53,610 nucleotides of DNA from Pseudomonadota bacterium. GTDB taxonomy: Bacteria; Pseudomonadota; Alphaproteobacteria; Rickettsiales; UBA6187. This document shows, piece after piece, positions 47,913 to 53,610 of this stretch. The DNA lies in assembly GCA_027620075.1 (NCBI GenBank), contig JAQCEY010000010.1, positions 1 through 53,610 on the forward strand. The letters run 5' to 3'. The notes under the pieces are model-generated. The model was not told the DNA's origin, made no database searches, and was given only the letters and a program-made list of their open reading frames with translations. Position 1 is the stretch's first letter, and each line of letters begins with the position of its first letter. A program made the position numbers and the translations under genes.

Positions 47913-48537
47913 ATCTTTTTCCTTTCAGGATATTATTTGTTAATCGCCAGTGAATATTTATTAGCTTTAAAGATTGATCCGTTAATAAAATTATTGACAT
48001 AAATACTAGGCATATTTTAACAGGTATCATCAATTCCAGCCTTCCTAAATTTACATATCCCATATTCTCAAATCCTAAAATTGTGATATGCCAAGATAGG
48101 ATTGAAAAAAATAAAAAGAACGTAAAAAAAGTATATGATTTGAGAAATAACTTAAATGTGAGTTTGTATCCTCTATGCAAACTTCGATAAATATATATCT
48201 TCAACCGATCTCTAAAATACCACAACAAAAATACCACTAATATTGCATAGAAAAACCATATCATCCCATAAAGATGGATAAATACCATAGATTTAGGAAG
48301 TCCATTTACTTGAGCAAATTGATATGCATAAGTTCCTATGGCAGGTATTAATTCATAAAAAAAGTTTGTAAATGGCTCCATTATAGACATCCACACTATT
48401 ATAGAATATCTTAATGACTCAGATTCAACGCAATAATAAAGAACATTCCAGTATAACCAACTTGGGAAGATTAACGCCCCTAACCAAAAAATAATTAAAT
48501 TTAAGTAAGGATTTATTTTGCTATTTTTTTTAGACAT
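47905..48537 (-). CDS. Cluster membrane protein D
   Basis: A 210-aa inner-membrane protein with about four hydrophobic segments (about 12-32, 90-109, 130-150, 170-190). It carries the pattern found in its paralogues: W(M) SIMEPFTNFFYELIPAIG near 49-68, then HLYGMIWFF near 88, and RLELMIP near 167. This is the shortest of the four members and seems to lack the first membrane segment. The function is unknown; its position among MSKK-signature proteins suggests an immunity or export partner role. Confidence 0.6.
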   Translation of the reverse strand: MSKKNSKINPYLNLIIFWLGALIFPSWLYWNVLYYCVESESLRYSIIVWMSIMEPFTNFFYELIPAIGTYAYQFAQVNGLPKSMVFIHLYGMIWFFYAILVVFLLWYFRDRLKIYIYRSLHRGYKLTFKLFLKSYTFFTFFLFFSILSWHITILGFENMGYVNLGRLELMIPVKICLVFMSIILLTDQSLKLINIHWRLTNNILKGKRYV

Positions 48538-48574
48538 GTATTTTTCTCTTAATTAATTCCTTTAACTATCGTAT

Positions 48575-49432
48575 TTAAAATCTTTTATGAACAACATTAT
48601 TAACAAAAATCAGGACAACTAAGCTTAATAAGAAGCCTGTCATGAACACTAATTGTGGAACATGCACCAATAAGATAATTCCACTTTCCATCCCTTTCAA
48701 ATCTTGTATATCTCTAAAAAATGATTGATTTAAAAAAAGACTTATTAATCCCATGAAAAATAAAAAAAAGAATATTTGTTTTGCATGCAAACTCTTGTTG
48801 CCAAAATAATTTTCTCTTGTTTCCCAGTGCTTTATATTGGCTGTTAATATTATTAATTTGTAAGAATAATATGGAATTAGCATTAACACAAAGAACCATG
48901 AAACAGAAAATAAATGACTCATTTTTCTTGATAATTCCAAATAGCCGTCTTGTTTTCCAAATTCATTTATCTTATTAACCAGAGGAACAATAGAAGCTAC
49001 TTTTATTGATAGTACATTTGTAAACTCAATCCACCTTACAACAAAATTGTTTCCAGAAAATTGAATAAACGCACTGTAAAAAAAGAGCAAAACTAACACG
49101 CTGCCTGACATTAAAAATATAAATTTAATGTAGTCTTGAAAAAGAAATGAAGACTCATACTTTTTGTATACCTCGTCTTTTTCTGAATATAGCTGTCTCT
49201 TTTTTAAGATTTTGTTGTCATAACAGTCTAAGAATACACCAAATAATGTACATAAAATTCCAATTGATAATCCAAAAAGAGTAATGCCTATTAAGCTATA
49301 CAGAATTGAATACTTTATATAAGAAATACTTTTCTTTCCTTTATTATTTCTTAAGTTTTTGTTGAATATAATGAACGGTCTAATATCAAACTTAATTTCA
49401 TCATTCTCCATGACACTTGCCTCTTCATTCAT
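48575..49432 (-). CDS. Cluster membrane protein C
   Basis: A 285-aa protein with four or five membrane segments and a hydrophilic N-terminal extension of about 35 residues. The paralogue pattern is present in diverged form: WIEFTNVLSIKVASIVPLVN near 129, HLFSVSWFFVLMLIPYY near 166, and hydrophobic helices near 215 and 255. The ATG at 49432 has AAAGGT upstream; an ATG at 49411 (MENDEIK) is a reasonable alternative. It is the most diverged of the four. Confidence 0.55.
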   Translation of the reverse strand: MNEEASVMENDEIKFDIRPFIIFNKNLRNNKGKKSISYIKYSILYSLIGITLFGLSIGILCTLFGVFLDCYDNKILKKRQLYSEKDEVYKKYESSFLFQDYIKFIFLMSGSVLVLLFFYSAFIQFSGNNFVVRWIEFTNVLSIKVASIVPLVNKINEFGKQDGYLELSRKMSHLFSVSWFFVLMLIPYYSYKLIILTANIKHWETRENYFGNKSLHAKQIFFFLFFMGLISLFLNQSFFRDIQDLKGMESGIILLVHVPQLVFMTGFLLSLVVLIFVNNVVHKRF

Positions 49433-49502
49433 AATGCTACCTTTTTAAATTAGAACTTTAATTAAATTTAAGTAATTTTATAAGAATATTAAAAACTCAT
49501 AC

Positions 49503-50117
49503 TCAAAACATAATACTGTTCCCTGCAGAAGTTACTTGTATGAATGTTTCTTTAGATTTATCTTCTGCAGAAGCTATTGCAAGGGGAGCCAAAACATACC
49601 CAGCGGTACCTAAATTATCACCAAAGAATTTTGCTCCAGGAATTTTAGCAGTAAAAGTATCAACAGCTGCATCAAATTTCTCATAATAATATGCTGTCTG
49701 ATTAAAACCGTTCGATTGAAGAAGATTAACTGAGGTAGACCTAACCTTATCATTTGTTATTGTTTCAATAAACGCATCTGCTATAGTTATATTAGTTTGT
49801 AAATCTCGAATATCTTGATTAAAAATACTTTTTGAGCTTTCATCACCTTCGGCAAGCCAATTATAAACAACATTATTATCCAAGCTAAAATATGAAGGTT
49901 CGTCAACATAACCTATATTATTACTTCCTACAGGAATATTAACTTCTAAATCTGAAATATTAATAATATTAGAGCTGTCGTATCCAGTTAAATTATGAAT
50001 ATCAAAATAAGGCGTAAAGTCGCCAGAAGTAGAGTTAAATCCCGAAGAATTACCTGCAACAATATTTAACGTTGGGTTTGTAACGATTGTTGGAATAATT
50101 ATATATTTTTTAGACAT
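49503..50117 (-). CDS. MSKK-signature protein 2 (204 aa)
   Basis: It starts MSKKYIIIPTI and shares with MSKK-signature protein 1 a second block, SGFN followed by DF, at about 27-36. No cysteines are seen. The C-terminal third has GAKFFGDNLGTAGYVLAPLA, a Gly/Ala-rich hydrophobic stretch comparable to the GAYGAGALVGGFILAP part of the giant protein. There are no RTX repeats or signal peptide. I infer a small secreted protein or toxin related to the N-terminus of the giant RTX/subtilase. Shine-Dalgarno AAAGGA. Confidence 0.6.
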   Translation of the reverse strand: MSKKYIIIPTIVTNPTLNIVAGNSSGFNSTSGDFTPYFDIHNLTGYDSSNIINISDLEVNIPVGSNNIGYVDEPSYFSLDNNVVYNWLAEGDESSKSIFNQDIRDLQTNITIADAFIETITNDKVRSTSVNLLQSNGFNQTAYYYEKFDAAVDTFTAKIPGAKFFGDNLGTAGYVLAPLAIASAEDKSKETFIQVTSAGNSIMF

Positions 50118-50131
50118 TATTTATCCTTTAG

Positions 50132-50884
50132 TCATACTTTTTTAATTAATGGTTTTATTTTACGGTAATGAATTCTTACTAAAGCTATCATCATAGGTAC
50201 ACTCAAGAATAAAAATAAAAATACACCTAGTGGATTTATAGCAATAAACCTCTCCAATCTCCTGTATGAATCATTGCTTATATCAATTGAGTCATTATAG
50301 CCTGCAAAAAGAGACCAAATTGACAAAAAGGATATCATGCCAAATAGAAAAAAATTTAAATACATAATTACCAAGCGTCTAAATTTTTCGTCATTTTTAG
50401 TTCTATAGTATCTTTGGGTAATATACTTTGCAAACCTACAAGAATCCTTAAACAAAAGTGGTGATGTTATTATACAAATAAACCACAAAACTCCATATAA
50501 ATGCCTAACTCTATCAACTCTCCAAGAATCCCCACGGTCTAATATTTGGCGTGTAATATTATCTATTACAGGTATATATTCCGCCATTTTGTCGGTTAGT
50601 GGCTTTGAAGAATTTATCCACGCGTGTATTAAGTTATAGTCTGATGTTTCTGATGTAAAAATAACAATTATAAAAACATATAAAAAAGAAAAGGGAAATA
50701 TAATTCCAAACCATATTAAACTGGTTGTAAATGGTTGATTAGTAGGGTTTTTGAGTGGTCTCAACAACCTATCAATAATAATACCAAAAAAACCTGTTAA
50801 AACAGCAAAAAAACTGCCTAATAAAAACCAGCCACCTAGCCAAAAAATTAAAAAATATTTATGATCTTTAAAATATCTAAACAT
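50132..50884 (-). CDS. Cluster membrane protein B
   Basis: A 250-aa protein with about five membrane segments. It best shows the family pattern: W(I)NSSKPLTDKMAEYIPVI near 90-109, ILDRGDSWRVDRVRHLYGVLWF near 114-137, then cytoplasmic RYYRTKNDEKFRR. The ATG at 50884 follows GGGGTGG, whereas an ATG at 50896 has no ribosome site. It lies between the two small MSKK-signature genes. Confidence 0.6.
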   Translation of the reverse strand: MFRYFKDHKYFLIFWLGGWFLLGSFFAVLTGFFGIIIDRLLRPLKNPTNQPFTTSLIWFGIIFPFSFLYVFIIVIFTSETSDYNLIHAWINSSKPLTDKMAEYIPVIDNITRQILDRGDSWRVDRVRHLYGVLWFICIITSPLLFKDSCRFAKYITQRYYRTKNDEKFRRLVIMYLNFFLFGMISFLSIWSLFAGYNDSIDISNDSYRRLERFIAINPLGVFLFLFLSVPMMIALVRIHYRKIKPLIKKV

Positions 50885-50900
50885 TAACCACCCCATTTTT

Positions 50901-51083
50901 TTAATAAGTATCTAATAAAACAATTATTCCAGTTAATACTTTTTGTCCAACAGGAAAAATAGTATCGGGGATTATATCAAAATCATTTAAACTTAAATTA
51001 AAACCAGAATTAGATGTTGATGAACTACCGTAAATAGGATCATCTAAAAGAATTGTTGGTATTATTACATTTTTCTTGGACAT
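50901..51083 (-). CDS. MSKK-signature protein 1 (60 aa)
   Basis: A 60-aa peptide starting MSKKNVIIPTI with AAAGGA 8 nt upstream. It has the SGFNLSLNDFD block and a hydrophobic C-terminal stretch VLTGIIVLLDTY. It is coupled to membrane protein A (1-nt gap after its stop). The size, the leader-like N-terminus and the membrane-protein partner resemble a bacteriocin precursor. It could instead be a truncated copy of the 204-aa protein. Confidence 0.6.
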   Translation of the reverse strand: MSKKNVIIPTILLDDPIYGSSSTSNSGFNLSLNDFDIIPDTIFPVGQKVLTGIIVLLDTY

Positions 51084-51084
51084 A

Positions 51085-51900
51085 TTATTTATTCCTTTCC
51101 AAAGACTTGCCTGAAATAGATTTTATTACGAATTGATAATTTATTATTATAAAAGCTGTTATTACAGCAATTGTGCCATGCAGTAGAAAATAGAAGCCTA
51201 CAGTAGATAGAGGTATTAATAGCTCAAATTTTCTAGTGCCGTATTCTATAGTTGAACCAAAGAAAATTGGTTGTAAGCAAAGATAAATTAAAATAAACGA
51301 TAAACATATTCCAAATAATAATTTGAAACATTGTTTAAACCAAACGCAGATATAACAATCTGAATTATCTTTTTTAATATCCGAATAAAATTTTTCGGTA
51401 ACACGTCTAACTCTGTTCCTAAAATCAAACGGAAGTATAATGGCAAAAATAGTGTTAGCAATTAATAATACTGTACATAAATTTGTTAATCGTCCTATCC
51501 TCCATTCTTGCCCAATTTCGGTAAGGTTTTTAACGTAATGATTAATTGCAGGAATATAATCGGATGTTATTTTTATAAGAGGTTGAGTAAAATTAATCCA
51601 ACTATCAATTAAAGTGCTATGACCATTTGCTCCTGTACCAATGCAAATTACAATAGTATAGAAGATAGAAAAACCTAAAGAAATTATAGACCATACAACT
51701 AATGCTTGTTTAGAAAGAATAACATTGTTTTTATTTATTTCACCTTTCTTAAGCTCTTTCCTATAAATAATAAAAATATCAACAATTATACCTATTATGG
51801 CTAGTGATATTCCAGTTTCATAACCAAAAAATAAGCCACCTAATATTAAGGATAACGATGCAAATTTGTATTTGTTAAGTTCTTTTCTAAATTTACTCAT
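51085..51900 (-). CDS. Cluster membrane protein A
   Basis: A 271-aa protein with five or six predicted membrane segments. The shared pattern reads WINFTQPLIKITSDYIPAIN near 101-120, GQEWRIGRLTNLCTVL near 130, and KFELLIP near 224. Its stop is one base before the start of the 60-aa MSKK gene, indicating coupled translation. No enzyme motif is seen. Immunity, or a membrane receptor for the small proteins, is a guess from context. Confidence 0.6.
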   Translation of the reverse strand: MSKFRKELNKYKFASLSLILGGLFFGYETGISLAIIGIIVDIFIIYRKELKKGEINKNNVILSKQALVVWSIISLGFSIFYTIVICIGTGANGHSTLIDSWINFTQPLIKITSDYIPAINHYVKNLTEIGQEWRIGRLTNLCTVLLIANTIFAIILPFDFRNRVRRVTEKFYSDIKKDNSDCYICVWFKQCFKLLFGICLSFILIYLCLQPIFFGSTIEYGTRKFELLIPLSTVGFYFLLHGTIAVITAFIIINYQFVIKSISGKSLERNK

Positions 51901-51988
51901 AATGCAATACCCGATTTAGTAATTAGAATTACTATAAATAGCAAAAACCATAATGATACTTTTGGTAAATTTCTATAATTAACAATTA

Positions 51989-52501
51989 TTATTTATCTTC
52001 CTTATCTCCACCTTCTTTTAAAAGATCATTCAGCAATATTCCCTCCAGACCTTTACCATCCTTAGTAGGTCTAAGTACATTTGCTTTCTTTCCTTTAAAT
52101 TCAGTCTCATTCAGCTTCTGAAGAAGCTGTTTTGAACCTCCGAAAGGTGCTATTACATCAATAATCCAAAGTCTGTCACCCTGAGTCCACTCTGTAGGTT
52201 TTAATTTTATCATTCCTTTTTTTACACGTTCTTCTGTTTCTTCATCTAAATAAGCCCAGCTGATATATGCAATAGGAGTATTTCCCTGACGTATCACTCT
52301 AAACTGCTTGCTTTGTAATGCAGGCATTACTAGCCATTCATAATCAGAAATGAACATATGCCTATGTGCCGGAGAATGAAGCATTAGCCAACTTATGCTG
52401 CCAAATATGCTTTCCATCGTAGCAGGAATTTGCGTCTTGATATTATCATTTATTACTTCTGTTTCATCTTGTTTATTATCAATTTTCTTATTTTTACTCA
52501 T
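51989..52501 (-). CDS. HlyC-type toxin-activating lysine acyltransferase
   Basis: A 170-aa enzyme of the RTX toxin acyltransferase family, which moves a fatty acyl group from acyl-ACP to internal lysines of a protoxin. Diagnostic blocks are SISWLMLHSPAH with the catalytic His46, TPIAYISWAYLDEETEERVK near 75-94, and WTQGDRLWIIDVIAPFGG with catalytic Asp115. Residues 1-28 are a polar extension. The ATG at 52501 has GGAA upstream; the one at 52513 is less likely. It lies first in the block that contains the MSKK-signature and membrane-protein genes, so those proteins are its probable substrates. Confidence 0.85.
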   Translation of the reverse strand: MSKNKKIDNKQDETEVINDNIKTQIPATMESIFGSISWLMLHSPAHRHMFISDYEWLVMPALQSKQFRVIRQGNTPIAYISWAYLDEETEERVKKGMIKLKPTEWTQGDRLWIIDVIAPFGGSKQLLQKLNETEFKGKKANVLRPTKDGKGLEGILLNDLLKEGGDKEDK

Positions 52502-52599
52502 AACACATTCCAAACAAATTAACTTTTATTAATAATTGAACTAATACACAGCAAAACTCAAAAAACAAGAAAAAGTGCATTTCGCGTTAAGCATTCTAC

Positions 52600-52860
52600 T
52601 TATTGGCGATTTTTGCGACTCGCATCCGTGACATGCGGTTTAAAATCCTCAAAAAACCAGTCGAGTTTTCTGTTACATAAGATTGCTATATTATATAAAA
52701 CAATCGCAGGTATCCTATTTTTGCCCTTCTCGAATTTATATAGCTGGCTTGATGATATTGATAACTTTCTAGCTAAATCAACTTGTGTGTATAAGGTATC
52801 TCGTCTTGCTCTGCAAACACGCTTTCCAAGAATTTCATCTTCTGTTAATAAATACCCCAC
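52600..52860 (-). CDS. XRE-family regulator
   Basis: An 86-aa HTH protein. The HTH is YTQVDLARKLSISSSQLYKF near 24-43, with EKGKNRIPAIVLYNIAILC after it and a short tail. It is the last gene in a four-gene set of small genes, 3 nt after the 53-aa gene. It may control that set or the adjacent acyltransferase cluster. Confidence 0.75.
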   Translation of the reverse strand: MGYLLTEDEILGKRVCRARRDTLYTQVDLARKLSISSSQLYKFEKGKNRIPAIVLYNIAILCNRKLDWFFEDFKPHVTDASRKNRQ

Positions 52861-52863
52861 AAC

Positions 52864-53025
52864 CTACTCATCTAATATAATATATAAATCCAGCATTGAA
52901 TCCCACAGTTCTGGAAAACTTGATTTTATTTTCATCGGCTCATCCATTGACTTGTTCAAATATTTAAATACCTTCCTTATTTTTTCTTCTTCATCATGAC
53001 ATTTCACATTTAAATTTAATGACAT
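52864..53025 (-). CDS. Small protein (53 aa) in the four-gene set
   Basis: A 53-aa frame starting MSLNLNVKCHDEEEKIRKV and ending LDLYIILDE. An AAGGGATGA Shine-Dalgarno precedes it, and the neighbours are 8 nt upstream and 3 nt downstream, as in a tight operon. It is acidic and helical with no recognised family. Confidence 0.5.
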   Translation of the reverse strand: MSLNLNVKCHDEEEKIRKVFKYLNKSMDEPMKIKSSFPELWDSMLDLYIILDE

Positions 53026-53033
53026 TTCATCCC

Positions 53034-53309
53034 TTATTTTATTTTCCTGAATAAATTTATTGCTTCCTTTATCAAAAACACCTGATATAGCTTTGGTGTT
53101 TCAACACCTGGTACTTTTCCAGAATTTTCTTCCCAATATTCCTTATAAAATTTCTTTATGAATTTTGCAGATGTTAAATCCATTGATTCATAAACTATTT
53201 TAAATTCTTTAAATTCATTCTCATTTTTTAGTACATTGGGATATTTCTCTGAGAACGATTTGTAATCAGGCAATTCATAGTGCTTAATTTCCCTTGTATT
53301 TTTTTTCAT
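53034..53309 (-). CDS. Unrecognised small basic protein
   Basis: A 91-aa Lys-rich protein starting MKKNTREIKHYELPDYKSF. Its ATG overlaps the TGA of the upstream gene in an ATGA arrangement (53306-53309), which strongly supports this start over an ATG at 53348. Predicted to be helical with no motif I recognise. Confidence 0.55.
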   Translation of the reverse strand: MKKNTREIKHYELPDYKSFSEKYPNVLKNENEFKEFKIVYESMDLTSAKFIKKFYKEYWEENSGKVPGVETPKLYQVFLIKEAINLFRKIK

Positions 53310-53542
53310 ATATGTTTTGCTGATTTTATTGAATTTGAAATACTGCAAAGAAACTCAATATTATCATCTTCAAAATATAAAGGAGTTGTCATATCATCTA
53401 TCTGGGATACCAACTCATTCATTCTTTTACCAAATGATTCTTTATCAATAATCCTGTTTTTTGACTGCATAATCAGCTTCCCATAGTCTCTTTCAAAAGA
53501 GGTTATAATTGCTTCCTGCTCCTTTCTGGACAATAAACTCAT
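53306..53542 (-). CDS. Unrecognised small protein, first of the four-gene set
   Basis: A 78-aa acidic helical protein starting MSLLSRKEQEAIITSFERDY. An ATG 12 nt upstream (53554) is an alternative and the ribosome site (GGGTG) is weak for either. It is coupled by ATGA overlap to the next gene. No family recognised. Confidence 0.5.
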   Translation of the reverse strand: MSLLSRKEQEAIITSFERDYGKLIMQSKNRIIDKESFGKRMNELVSQIDDMTTPLYFEDDNIEFLCSISNSIKSAKHI

Positions 53543-53610
53543 ATTAACACCCATCCGTTTACGTTATTATTTAGCTGGTATTATCATCCTAAAATTGTGC
53601 TGTCAATAAA

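Overview
The window is an AT-rich bacterial chromosome segment whose housekeeping genes point to an alphaproteobacterium. They include nadC, rpe, slyX, kdsD, metE, nrdAB without an ATP cone, gltA, guaB, and a bactofilin overlapping an M23 peptidase gene. A Rickettsiales-like or related low-GC lineage is possible, but I cannot fix the order from sequence alone. It is flagellated, with an unusually large flagellin and FliD. Many intergenic gaps hold short palindromes.

Layout. (1) 1-3550: nadC, an XRE regulator, rpe, slyX and a GT4 glycosyltransferase. (2) 3651-16263: an accessory island beside tRNA-Asp(GTC). A large serine recombinase gene ends inside the tRNA on the opposite strand. It is followed by higBA, a SIR2-like protein, a putative replication initiator, an 852-aa S66 peptidase-like protein, an IS982 remnant, an unrecognised two-gene module, a possible far att copy near 13963-13992, and a KAP-type P-loop NTPase lying between integrase-type leader repeats and a tyrosine-integrase fragment. 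(3) 16266-19239: a TAXI-type binding protein and a DUF488 protein with a conserved partner, flanked by copies of a 21-bp palindrome. (4) 19492-26946: fliS, a giant repeat-containing fliD, and a giant flagellin gene with a strong sigma70-like promoter and a terminator. (5) 27106-42600: core metabolism and envelope genes, interrupted by one IS5-family element; cutA, a YgjP-like metallopeptidase and a frameshifted TPR gene are also here. (6) 42681-53554: a second accessory region that starts at tRNA-Gln(TTG) and lies almost wholly on the minus strand.

The most unusual part is 42681-52501. In transcription order it has a HlyC-type toxin acyltransferase, a polytopic membrane protein (A), a 60-aa protein, a second membrane protein (B), a 204-aa protein, two more membrane proteins (C, D), a Sel1-repeat protein, and a very large RTX/subtilase protein. 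The 60-aa, 204-aa and RTX proteins share an N-terminal signature, MSKKxxII(P/Q)TI. The four membrane proteins look like diverged paralogues. I read this as an acylated, RTX-like secreted toxin or bacteriocin family with matching membrane (immunity-like) partners. No type I secretion genes are in the window. At its 3' end the RTX/subtilase frame is fused to the C-terminus of a serine recombinase of the same family as the one at tRNA-Asp, and it reads on into antisense tRNA-Gln. The two recombinase copies meet their tRNAs at the same place, the CCA end, which points to a recombinase family that inserts at tRNA 3' ends.
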